From positions 21,634,696 to 21,698,695 of the forward strand of contig VZDJ01007753.1 of NCBI GenBank assembly GCA_008694505.1: DNA of 64,000 nucleotides, in the 5' to 3' direction. The position numbers were made by a program, and so were the translations under genes. Positions 51,707 to 63,093 of the stretch are shown here, one piece after another. Numbering within the stretch: the stretch's first letter is position 1; each line of letters starts with the position of its first letter. Under the pieces are notes generated by a model. It worked only from the letters and a program-made list of their open reading frames with translations, made no database searches and was not told the DNA's origin. The DNA is from Cyanoderma ruficeps (lineage: Eukaryota; Chordata; Aves; Passeriformes; Timaliidae).

Positions 51707-52732
51707 GGTTCACCAAAGGCAAATCCTGCTTGCCAAACTTGATTGCATTCTGCAACAGAGTAACCTGCTTGGCTGATGTGTGGCAAGCAGTGGCCACTGC
51801 CTACCTGGATTTCTCCAAAGCTTTTGGTATGGTCTCCCACACCCTTCTTCTAGAGAAACTGATGTGTTATGGTTCTGGACAAGCGGTCTGTGTGGCGGGT
51901 GGGGAATTGACTGACAGAGCCACTCTGTGAGAAGAACTGGGTAGGCCGAAAGAGTGGGCTAGCAAGAGCCTTAAGAACTTTTACAAGGACAAATGTAAGA
52001 TCTTGCGCATGGAAAAACGTAATACAGGAGTTTAGCACAGCCTGGGATCTACTGGGCTAGGGAGCAGCTCTGTGGGAAGGAACCTGGAGCTCCTAGTGGG
52101 CCGTAAGCTCACTGTGAGTGAACAGTGTGTTTCTGCAGCAAAGAAAGGCAACTGGATGCTGGCTTGCACCAATAAGGGCATCACCAACTGAGATAAAGAA
52201 GCCACCATCCCACTCTCCTCCACACCTGAAATCTTGCATGCACCATTGGTTCCCACTATGCAAAAACACTGCAGACAGGGTGGAGAGAGTTCAGAGAAGG
52301 GCTGCAAAGATGATGCAAGGACTGGGAAGCCTGCCATATAAGGAATGGGTGTGGGAACTGGGTTTGTTCAGCCTTGAGAAAAGAAGCCTTAGGGGCCACG
52401 TCATCACTGTGTTCCAGTATTAGAAGGGTGACTACATAGAAGATGGAGAGTCTCTTTCGTACAAGGTGTCACACAGAAAAGACAAGGGGTAATGGATACA
52501 AGTTGCTCCCGGGGAGATCCTGATGGACCTAAGAAAAAAACTTTTTATAAAAGTTTATAAAAGAACAAAAAGCCATTGGAATAATCCCTCAAGAGAAGAG
52601 GTGGATTCCCCAACATTTTAAGACTTGGCTAGGCAAGGCATTTGGCCATCTTGTCTAGATCTTTTACCAAGAAGGGTTGGACTAGATGATTCTTGAGGTC
52701 CCTTCCAATGTGGTATTCTATGATTCTGTGAT
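51707..52732 (+). mobile_element. CR1 LINE, 3' part after the nested LTR
   Basis: CR1 similarity resumes at GGTTCACCAAAGGCAAATCC and includes the palm motif AYLDFSKAFGMVSH (51799-51840), which keeps the first catalytic Asp. Shortly after, about 51905-51975, the sequence jumps to the part read as a Cys-Lys-Ile-Leu block. The region that would hold the second catalytic motif is therefore deleted. C-terminal CR1 peptides follow near 52275-52400 (RVQRRAAKMMQGLGSLPY and a Leu-Phe-Ser-Leu-Glu-Lys-Arg block). The copy ends with GGTTGGACTAGATGATTC and the CR1 terminal repeat ATTCTATGATTCTGTGATTA. Inactive. Confidence 0.93.
51730..52423 (+). pseudogene. CR1 ORF2 remnant, palm deletion
   Basis: Two open blocks, 51730-51930 and 52118-52423, carry the RT palm start and the C-terminal domain of CR1 ORF2. 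They are out of register with each other, with stops between. An internal deletion near 51905-51975 removes the FADD-containing segment. This is a broken remnant, not a gene. Confidence 0.85.
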
Positions 52733-54429
52733 TATGTTTTGCATTTCTGGAGGTTAAGGTCAGGTATGTCCATAGTCTCTCTAAATTTCTGCTCTAGCCT
52801 CCAGTCTCTGGAAGAAAAATTAGTCTGTTGCTATGTAAAAATGCAAAGCAGTTTAGAATCATAGTTTATTCCTGGCATTAACACAAACTCCATACTTAAC
52901 CCTTATCTATCAATCAGATATTTATTTCTTTGTGCCTCAACTTCCCTGCCTATGAAAATAAAGTTATTATCTCCTTACTGATTCTCAAAGTACCTACAGA
53001 ACTAATTTACATCTAAAGTGTTTTGAGCTCCTATGGCAAAAATCATTACTGAAATATGAAATGTTCTTGTTATTTTTCCAGGGGAATAAAAGTATCCAGT
53101 CACTCAGCCAATTTGCAAGATGCCTCAGATGCTTTTCACCATGGATATCTCTGTTTTCCAGGCTTCAGAAGGGTATGTCCAACACCTGATAGGTTTAGTT
53201 TCCCTTCTCTAAAATGAATGATAGCTGTGTTTTGAAATAGAGATAAGGGGAAAGGGGACAGCGTAGGATAATGGCAGCAGTTTGGGCTGTCTCTTTTGGC
53301 ATGGCCTCAATCCTCTTATCTCACCTAATGGCAGAGTGAGTGCCAATGTTTATTTGGCCATTCTCATTCACCAGCTGCTCCTGTACCATGGTGTTTTTCT
53401 TTCCAGATGGCAGCACGATGTTCCACGATAAAACTGACACAAAAAACAATGCAAAATTTGTCTAGAAGAGGTTCAGCAAGGATGAGAAAAACAGCTGATA
53501 TCTTTCAGAGCTAGCCAAGTTGCCTGACCTTGATGCCAGAGCAATTAAGGTTTGATTTGAACAGGGGGTAAGAAAAGAAAGGTCATCACTAGATTTATCA
53601 GGTATGATTTGGGAAGAAGAAAAAAAATTACAACTCCTCTCCACTTTTTGGCTATGTGACAAAATCAATTGCTGCAATCTGAAAAAGCTCCCAGAAGTCC
53701 CATATATTAGCAGGACTTGTAAACTATTACATGCTGCCTAATTAATACCCTTCTAGATACATATATTGTGATCGCATTCAAATGAACACTGTGATGATAT
53801 AAACAGCTGTATTTTCCTGAGTTAATATTTCATTTGTCAATACTCAGAAGTATTAAATAGAGATATAATATTTAAATACCTAATAATTTTTAAAACATAA
53901 ATATTATTTCCAAACTTTTATTTAAATTATTACAGAAAAGATAGAATTAAATTGTTTTATTACTCTAATCTCTCTGAAAGCAAGATATTTTTCTTTACAG
54001 ACAGTACATATATGTATACAATGTTTTTTGTTCTGCCTTAAGGTTTAATAATTTTAAGATTCAATAAGTTTAGAATGGCACTTTTTAAATGATCCTTTAA
54101 ATACCCCAAAATATTACTTTACTTAAATGATGAACCCTTTCAAAAATCTCCATTTTCCATCTTGTAGTGGCAATTACAAATTTCAAGATTTTTTTCTTGT
54201 GGATTTCTAGTTTTCTTGTATCCTGTGTTCTGATCCTAAAGCCAAGGAAATCATGTCAAATTCAGGATACCTATAGATATACTTGAGAGTATCCATCTGT
54301 AAACCTAGGAGTTTTGATTACAGTTTCTGCAGATGAGAAATCTTCAGGCTAGATGCTAAGCTGCTTCACTCATGCTGTTTCCTGCAGTAACTGGCTCTTG
54401 GGATACATGGTTCCCATCTCAGAAGTTAG
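52733..54429. other. Noncoding DNA, one weak exon-like segment
   Basis: No gene was recognised. At 53082-53172 an open 91-nt segment lies between a pyrimidine tract ending CCAG and a GTATGT donor-like site. Its reading matches no known protein. Otherwise only short frames (up to 71 codons) occur. Confidence 0.45.
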
Positions 54430-54570
54430 AATCATAAACTCATAGAATATCCTGAGTTGGAAGGGACCCATAAGGATAATCAAAGTCTAACTTCTGGCCC
54501 TGAAAAGGGCACATCAGGAATCACACCATGTGCCTGAGACCGCTTTCCAAACATTTCTTGAACACTTGCA
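54430..54570 (-). mobile_element. CR1 LINE 3' fragment
   Basis: The + strand shows the reverse complement of a CR1 3' end: CATAGAATATCCTGAGTTGG and AAGGGACCCATAAGGATAAT, then TCACACCATGTGCCTGAGAC and CTTTCCAAACATTTCTTGAA. About 140 bp is recognisable as 3' UTR. Beyond about 54570 the sequence departs from CR1, through either truncation or a later insertion. Confidence 0.9.
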
Positions 54571-54880
54571 CTGAGGTTCTCACTGGCTCTGGCTGCTGGC
54601 AGCAGAGGTGAGGGGCACCTACACCTTGCTCTGACTCCAGTTGCTGTCACCAAATCCACTCTAAGGTCTGTTTCACCAGTAACTGCCACTTAGCCCTTAC
54701 AGCACCCATGCACTCACAGGGCACAGAGTGCTACTAAACTGAGAGATAGTTTAAAAAGTATTTAATAGTTTTTAAAGGACAGACTAACAGAGCAGCAACA
54801 ATTTTCGTGTGGCAGTGCCGTTTTGTACCCCTTTTGGTCTACTCCACCCCTTTTTCTTCCCTAGACATCTTCCCTTAAAC
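54571..54880 (-). mobile_element. Possible LTR-like segment beside the CR1 fragment
   Basis: Read on the - strand this resembles the promoter-to-end part of an avian LTR. A purine-rich GGGAAGAAAAAGGGGTGGAG is followed by GGGGTACAAAACGGCACTGC, with a TATA-like TACAAAA. Then come CTGTCCTTTAAAAACTATTA with an AATAAA-like ATTAAA, and a GC-richer stretch towards 54571. The + strand starts TGAGG at 54572, which could be a terminal CA on the - strand. The other end and a target duplication were not found, so both the limits and the call are tentative. It could instead be diverged CR1 or unrelated GC-rich sequence. Confidence 0.35.
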
Positions 54881-56301
54881 TTTCTTGAATGAATTTACAT
54901 AGTCTCAGAAGACCCTCTCAAATATCCCAAATCCTCATGGTCATCTTGCTTCTTCCTCCTCCTCCTCAGCTGCAAAATCCAGGTTGTCTCTTTCTAATGT
55001 GATATCTGGTAGAGTGTTATCAGCCCATCAATTAGTGACTGGAGAATTTCTGTCTTTGGTACTGCCTCGTTATTCCTGTCTACTAGGTCTGTGTCTCTTT
55101 GTGTTCTTTCCATTGAAAAGTACTGGATAATATTACTGAAGCAGATGATCTCACCTAAACCCCAGTTATTCAGATAACTTAAAGACTCTCACTCAATTTT
55201 TATATATCGTAGTCCAAACCCCTCAAGTTTATACTGTTAACCTCTTCTGCTTTACCTACAAATCTGAGGTATGCTGAGGAGGACTGCAGGAGTAGCAAGC
55301 TTCCAGAAAGCCAAGTCCATGCTATGCCAATCACTCCACCGGTGACAGCAGTGGAATGGTTCAGTGTTTTGGTTTCTGCTTGTGTCAGGTTGAAGTTTAG
55401 TGTACAGACAGCGCAGCTAAATGTTGGAAGTGCTCATATTTGGTTCACCTGTGGTGCCTGAGCTAGGCATCTCTAAATGACAACCCCTGATGTTTGAGTT
55501 AAAGAGACAGTTTTTTTGTTGTGGAATTGATATCAGTTACACTTCTTGTGTAGCCTGGACTTTATGACAATGACAGAGGAGCTTGTAACATGTTCTCTGC
55601 TGGAAAAAGAAATGACCATTCTCACCTGATTATCTGTGTCCTCAGATCTGCTAAGCGGGCACTCTTGTGCTAGAGCACCTGTTGTTCCCCTTAGAACAAG
55701 TTACCAAACGGGTTCCTGGCATATTAGGGAATCCTCACACAAGTGATTTGATAGATCTGAGGGACACGCAACATGCAATATGAGATAATAATGAAGAGAC
55801 TATCACTCTTCTACTGATTGATTGTATCAGTGTGGGTTGCAGGAAGAGTGCATTTACTGTGATGGCAAAGGGAATGAGGTTACTTGAGTTGTGCAAAAGC
55901 TTTCAGCGTTGTATGGCACAAAGGCAGGTGCTGAATGTATCAAATCATTAGCAAAAGTTTTTATAAAGCACTAGGGTAACAGCTCCTGGTTCTTAGCCTT
56001 TTAATTTATTGAATGTTCCCTGGGCTGGAAGGAATTAGGTGGGATTTTTTTTCTCTCTCTTTCAAGTTTCTCCAGTTACTTTATCTGCCGCAAATGCCAG
56101 TTAAAACACAAAAATCACCACATGAACCTCTTTAACATTCCAAATCTGAGCTTTCACGAAGAGAAGCAGCACAGATAGATCACTGCAGAAATCACCATCC
56201 CTGCAGCGTGGCTTCTTTAGCAGTAAAAGGTCATTCCTTTTTAAAAAATAGCATTCACTTTGCAGACACTTTCCTTACAATGTCTGTACCATTAACTTTT
56301 A

Positions 56302-56389
56302 ATTACAAGATTTGTTTTAAGATTCTGCAAGACCATCTTTGCAAGATTACAAGATTTGTTTTAAGATTCTGCAAGACCATCTTTGCAAG
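56302..56389. repeat. Perfect 44-bp tandem duplication
   Basis: The unit begins ATTACAAGATTTGTTTTAAG and ends CCATCTTTGCAAG. It occurs at 56302-56345 and again at 56346-56389 without a mismatch. Identity of both copies points to a recent duplication, possibly polymorphic. Confidence 0.95.
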
Positions 56390-58156
56390 ACCTGACTGGA
56401 ACTGTCTCAATCAGGTGTGTTTCAGCACAGCCACTCAGTTATGTATCACTTTGATCACTAACTCCTAAGTAAAATGGTATGGATAGAAAACACTGAATAT
56501 TTACAGAAATCTGTGGTTCAAGTATAGAGATACTAAAGAAAATTAAGACAAAATCTGTGAAAGGACTGGACTATCACCTAAATTCTTGTATCACCTTATA
56601 TAGTAAAGATCAATGCACTAATAAGGAAAAAGAATATTCATCAGATAGATGATATATTTTTTGTTTCATTCTATTGCAAGGTTCTTTATGTTTTAATGAC
56701 ATATAAGATATCAGACGTGACAAAAAGCACATCTCCTTTTTACATTCTCTTGCTGTACTATTTCAATGTAATGGTGATGTTGGCCAACATTAACATTTTG
56801 GACAACTTTTTGCCTAGACTCTGGACTGAATATTTTTAGCAAGATATTGTCAGCATTTAATTTTTTTTATCTTCATCAAGGGAACAAAATAAAACAATGA
56901 AGTGTCCGCAGAGGAACTGAAGAGCAGTTTCAGACCATTTGATGTACAACAGCCTTTCCTGGCTTACTATCCTCACACAGAGGTATTTCACCACATGATA
57001 AAGTCTATATGAATTTTCTCTCTAAAAGCAAATTCTTCTTTGGAGGGTTGACAAAGGTCATTTATCTCGTGGTATAATTCTGTCTGTGCCATATTCATAA
57101 ATGAAGTGGTATTTCACTGAGTGAGTGAGCTACATGTACTTTTCTGGAGGAAAATAAAGTATCCCAAAGCAATGAAAGAGTTAAGAAGGTCACAGGATTT
57201 GCCAAATATCATGATGTAATTCTTTGAGTCTAGTCATCTCAGAATAACTTAAGACTCTGGACAATGTTCTTTTACTTGACATTCCAAAAGGATCAGAAGA
57301 CTGTCTCTATAAACAAGATTAAGTGGCAGCTGACTTAATGAAAACTTAGTGCTTAATCGGGAAGTCATTCTAAGTTACTGGATTCTGAATTCCTTCCAAT
57401 ACAAATGAAAATCTTTTAACTAATATTATGGCTTAGATCACATTTAGGCTTTAAAAACCTACTGTGTAAAAGCAATTTCTTACCCAATTGATCTACTCAC
57501 TGGAGTGCTAAAAATACAGTTTCCCCCTCTTTTCAAACCACTTTCAAAAGTTCTCATGAAAGGAACAGAATCATAGCAGCTACTGAGTCCCATACATCAT
57601 TGGATTTGTCAAGCAGGACCTGAATTTAACTGGTATATTAAAAAAAAACCCTACTAATAATAACCTTTCAATAACTTTTAAAGATACAAATAAAGCAAAG
57701 ACCAGTTTCTAGACTGACAAAAGATTTCTTTCACATCGACATTAATAAACATTGATTTTTTTTAAAGACATCAGATTAGTCACTTTTCTGTTAAATTCAG
57801 ATATGTAACAAAGGAAGTTCACTTCTAAACAAGATTTCCTTTTCGCTTCTCCTGGAAGACCTTTCCTGACTTATATTGCATTAACACCATTTGTCATAAG
57901 ATGTGCTGAGGAAAAGAGTTTATTTATAGAAATAATTATTTTTAGTATTTTTATACTTTTTTGTGTTCACACATGAATGTCTACTGTAAATTCCAATCTC
58001 ATATTTTGAAAATAAAATTACTGACTGTACAAGCAGAAAGTTATTATAAAGACAGTTAAAGATCCAGAAATATCTTTGGTAATTTATCTTAACACCACAT
58101 GGGTGTTTTTCTCATAATTTTTACAGCATCTCCACTTTGGTTCTATGCAAAAGGGT

Positions 58157-58194
58157 GGGTTTTTTGTTGTTGTTTTGTTTTGTTTTGGTTTTTA
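58157..58194. repeat. T/G-rich low-complexity tract
   Basis: This is a TTG and TTTTG repeat with T runs, from GGGTTTTTTGTTGTTGTTTT to GGTTTTT. Confidence 0.75.
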
Positions 58195-61136
58195 AATTTT
58201 ATTTTCACAAGAAGTACCTAACTGGCTAGAGCTGGGAATAATCTTTGACCCCTGTAGGAATCTCAAAAATCTTGAAATGCTCCCTTAGGTCAGCTCCTGA
58301 ATGTGTAACTCACAACTCCTGGACTTTTCATCACGCACAGTATATACTCACAGGAACTTAATTCAGTTGTCAAAGATCAGGATTTCCAAGTCATGGTAGT
58401 AATTACCTTTCTGAGCCCATACAGCAAAATGAATGAGACATAACATCTGTTTTCTGGTTTCTTAAGTAAACTTCTATTGAGTGAATTCAATCATTGATTA
58501 ACTGTTCAAACCAATGAGACATCACATTTTTCAAAGTCAAAAATTATTACAATTTCCATTGAGCCTATGATCTAATTAGAACTGAGTGGAAAACAATTTT
58601 CTCAGCCTGTTAAAATGTTTGAGATTTCAAGAAATTTCCTCATATCAAGGAAACCTGTAACAGCCTTCCCAGTGGCTGGAATCTCTAATCTACTGTATGA
58701 GAGTTCAAAACTCTTCTACCCTTAATTCAAATCCCAGAATGTGGGTTTCTCACATTTTACCAAAAGCCAAACCACTAGGAGGTTGGCTATGACTCTAGTG
58801 GTTTTGATCTGAAATGACATCATAGTGATGGGAATGAATCATGACTGCTGTGGGGTCTGGAAAGCAGAATTGATATTGAGGTTTGAAGGTGAAGCAATAC
58901 TCATTATTGACCAAGAGTATTGGAATCACTGTACTAATGTACTATAGGGATATATGAAGGGACTAAAATTATTAAATCTTTGCTGAAAAGATGGCTTTGT
59001 AGCAAAACCATAATTTCTTAACCAGAACTACCACACATCTGTATTTTCTAAGAATTCTTCATTCCTAGCCACAACATAGTTTTCTAGAGATGGACTTCTG
59101 ATAGGTACACCTCATGTCTTTATGATCCCCCTGCAAAAAACATTCTGATTCCACAGAATAACCTTGCATCTCATTGCAAATGGATTTTGGCCAGACTAGA
59201 TTAGAGAGTTAGAGTTGGAAGAATGAGGAAGGCCTGCAGGATGAATTGGAGGCTCAGAAATCCATGGACAGGAAAAACTAGAAGTCAAATGTGGAAGGAC
59301 CAGGGACTAAGAGAGATGTAGGATATATAAAATAATATAAAGAATGTAAGATAGACTGGTAAAGGTGTAGGGGCAGTATGACATCAGAAAAGCTTTGGAT
59401 GCATGGTTTCTGTTGACCATGTAAAATCTAAACTCGGAATATTGAGATGGTACTGCTAAGTACTGGGGATCTCTGAAGCTCTGATCCATGATAGAGTCAC
59501 AAAGGAACGTTGCATTATAGTACCATCAACCCTGATAGAGACAGTGGGATGTAAATGTCACTGATGCTTTCTTCCATAATTTTCCTTCTTAGTTTGTATT
59601 GCACTGTTCCCTTTCTTGACTCCATAAAATACAAAGTACAATTTTCTCTTGCTGTCTTATCATCATGAGATAAAAAGAACAAATCCAGAGTATTGAGTCC
59701 TTCTGTCTTCTCTTAAGTGTCCCTCCTTCTTTCTTGTTGTCATATTCTTTATAATCCCAGTTGCAGAAACTGCAGTATCCTTTGTTAGGATGTGTAAAAC
59801 CTGTAGTCCCCCTTGGATGAACCCTGAAGTCAGGTATTTTGGTACCATCATTCTCTTGCCTGACTACAAATTTTTCAATAGAAGGCAAATGATTTTTCCA
59901 TGCTAATGCTATATAACAAATACATACTCACTCTCAAAACCACGCTCACCTCTAAGTAAATCTATTGCTCTCTTTAGAATTTACACCAGGTGAGAATTCT
60001 GGTCTTCATTAGTACTTCACTGAAACACATCAGCGGACCCCAAGAACCCCATGCTTCAATGCAGACGACCGAGTCATTGAAACCACAGAGAACAGCAACT
60101 AATTCCTTCCTTTAACCCCAAACTTGTATCTTCTCTAATTTTTTCCAGTTTTGTAAATTCCTCACAATTCTGATGGGTGATGTTGTCCAGTGAGGCATTA
60201 ATGTCAAAATCCTACTGGACTCCACCAAAATCAAAATTTCACTTTATTGTTTTATTAAAAGTTCTGATTCTGGAAATTGTGACTTATATGAGATTCTTGC
60301 CTTTCATTCACTCCAACAAAAATTTTTTAGGCCTCACATTTGTTAAAAGAGATTGAGAATATGAACTCTTAAAACTTTGAACAAGAAGATAAATAACCCT
60401 CCAAATACAGTGTAAAGGTAATTGATGATTTAGTGACTCGTCAAGACTTTTGAATTTTTGCAGTAGCCAGCACTGCTAAATTAATCACAAAAGACAAGAA
60501 GTAAGGCTGTTGCAGCTAAACACTGTACTAGTCATGACTCAGTCTTTTGAGAACATGAACCAGTGTAGATAAAACTAATACCATTTCTGAAAGAGTGAAC
60601 ATGAGTTTTACCAGTCTTCACAAAATCAGCAGATTTGACCCCCAACCCTTGTCATTTTTGCAGACACTCAGGAAAATTTGCAATGTATGTCTATCTGTGG
60701 GATCAAATGAGTTGGGTCTCTGATTCTGAATTGGTAGCTATCAAGAATTTTGCGCTTTCTGAAATATAGAAGGAAACGTATCTGGTCCACCTAGCTTTAA
60801 GTTGTCAATTCTGGATTATTTGTCATTTCAGGGTAGCAATTTATAGATAAATACAGATTCTTCTGAACAACTTCATGCTCTTCCTCACAGAAAGTTGTCC
60901 TTTGAAAAGAACTAATGGGAAATGGGATTACAATCCTGAATGACTAAATGAAAGAAACACACAATGAAAGCATGTATGCTTAATAATTTAATTTATGTTA
61001 GACACACTAAAACTCGTGACCTTTTTTTTTTTCTTTGTTTTTTCTTTACAGTTAGTGGCTGAAACATGCTGCTCTTGGTCTGCAGACAAATTATCTGTTA
61101 TTGTAATTTTTAAGGGCCCAACTCTGTTGAGAATAC

Positions 61137-61198
61137 AGTATATCGTATCATCTTATCATATATCATATTGTATCATATCATATAGTCTCATATCATAC
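61137..61198. repeat. ATATC/TATCA microsatellite, imperfect
   Basis: Repeated TATCATA and TATCA words fill 62 bp with scattered substitutions, for example TATCATATATCATATTGTAT. This is a decayed pentanucleotide-type repeat. Confidence 0.85.
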
Positions 61199-62958
61199 TT
61201 CTTGCTTAGCTAACCATATTACAAATGACTCCTCTGTCTCCTACCTGCTTACAAAACTCTGCCTTTTTTTGCTCCATACTACCTGGGTCTTCATTATATT
61301 ATGAATAATATATTACATCCCACATTATAAGAAATGTATTTACAAATGGAGTCTATCTGCATCATCTGATGTGCAGTTTGTAACTTTGCATTTTAGAATG
61401 AGCTAAATGATTGAGAGCACTTGAAAGCAACTTCCATTATTTATGTTACAGTCATCCTGAATTTTGCTATCCTCTAAATCTGTCGATTTGAGCCAAGTAC
61501 CAAGCTTTACTGTATTATTGACTTTTAAACAGTACCTTCCATTGATTTAATTGGAGAATCCTGATTAAAAATTGATGCGACAATGTGCCCTATTGCCCTC
61601 AGTCTGCACATAAAGCTAGTACTGATGTACGTCTGTGAAGTTATAGTCATTCATATTCAACTGTTGTTCAGCTAGTTCTAGCTAAAATTGTGGCTCATGC
61701 TTTTAGAGATAATACCAACAGCAATAAGCAGATACAAAGACCATTTCTTTTATGAGGAAGGGGTGCAAACAGATGTTGTGTGAGCCATATTCACTTCCTA
61801 CTAGAATGTTCATACCTGTTTGAAAAGGATTTCTGATTCAAACATCCCTCACAAGAACAGAAATTGCTACTCCATGGGACCATCTGCTAAGGCTGAATCA
61901 TCTACCTCTGCATCAGTGCTGATGTGATCGAAGAAACAGAAATTGACTTCTGTAGAAGAATATACGACTGTCTGTAAAGAATGTCTAAGGCCCAGTACAA
62001 AACTCATGTTTCTTGCTATTTTTGTTGAGCATGTACTTTCAGTGCACCTGTTCTTTCCTGCAGTGACAGTGTTCCTTTAGCTGAAGAGTAAAATTTAAAG
62101 AAAAGACAACTGCCCTACTGATGTTCTCTAAATCAGCAATTTTCACTGATTTTCTTATTGAATTTGATATAAAACATTACTTATACATTACTTAAAACTG
62201 AAATTAACTACTTTGTTAGCTGCATCTGAGATTCACACTCAGCACAAATTTGGAGTTAACTGCTAGGAATTACTCTGAATTTATCTCAAATTATCATAAT
62301 AGGAAGTGTTATAGAGGAAGAGGAGTTGAGAAGGTATATTCTTTTGTTTTTAAGAATTGTTTTAACAGATTAAAGACTCAAACTAAAAGCAAAGAGAACC
62401 AGTACAAAGGAAATTTGCACAGATTAAAGTATCACTAATCTAGACAGTCACCTGGATAGAATATTACATAAAGCAAGATGGCCCAAGACAGACATGTCAG
62501 CTAAATTTGTACAATCTCTACATTTGTAACTGTATATAAAGTATAAAAGAAATGAATTTGACCTTTTACTGCATTGTAGATGTTGGAACTAGAACTTAGC
62601 TAGTGTAACCTGAGTATCCATGCCACTGAAAGCCATAGAGACAGTGTGATATAACCACAATGTTCGGTTCAGGAGACAGTATTCTCTGAACTAGAGTTCT
62701 TCTTTCTCTGTGCACTGCATTCCAAGTATACTGCCTTTAAGTATAAATAGTTCTTGAGGCATCACAGTCAAAGCCCAACGTTTTGAGAATTTAATGTCAA
62801 AGCATGGTTGTACATACAACAGGAATACTGAAGCAAAGCATATAATAGGTTTATATAACTATATGAAATACAATTTCTTTTTTTTGTGGGCAAATTCCAT
62901 TTGTATAGCATTCAACACAGGAGCCCTATAGGTGAAGGTTTGTAGTTCCCCAATAATT
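61199..62958. other. AT-rich noncoding DNA, nothing recognised
   Basis: There are no frames above 62 codons and no recognisable element. Confidence 0.55.
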
Positions 62959-63019
62959 TGTGGTTGTTTTTGTTTTTCGGTTGGTTTTTTGTTTGTTTGG
63001 TTTTTTTGTTTGTTTGTTT

Positions 63020-63092
<73 letters not shown>

Positions 63093-63093
63093 N
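62959..63093. repeat. T/G-rich tract with a 71-nt T run and one unresolved base
   Basis: A GTTT-rich tract (62959-63021) leads into an uninterrupted T run at 63022-63092, followed by an N at 63093. The run length is likely unreliable. On the - strand it is a poly(A) followed by AAAC repeats. No retrocopy or LINE body lies next to it, so it is probably simple sequence rather than a retrotransposon tail. Frames of Lys or Phe repeats across it are artefacts. Confidence 0.9.

Larger units (their letters stand above)
54881..61136. other. AT-rich noncoding DNA, nothing recognised
   Basis: Apart from the 44-bp duplication listed separately and a T/G-rich tract at about 58157-58194, no gene, RNA or mobile element was recognised. 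Frames reach 99 codons (-, 59589-59888) without similarity to any known family. A long pyrimidine tract ending in CAG at about 61021-61050 resembles a splice acceptor but has no partner. Confidence 0.55.

Noticed and set aside
51350..51742. 130-codon open frame on the + strand
   Set aside because: It runs antisense through the nested LTR and across its edge into CR1, so it cannot be one gene.
61021..61050. Long pyrimidine tract ending CAG as a splice acceptor
   Set aside because: No downstream donor or recognisable coding sequence; T-rich tracts are common in this window.
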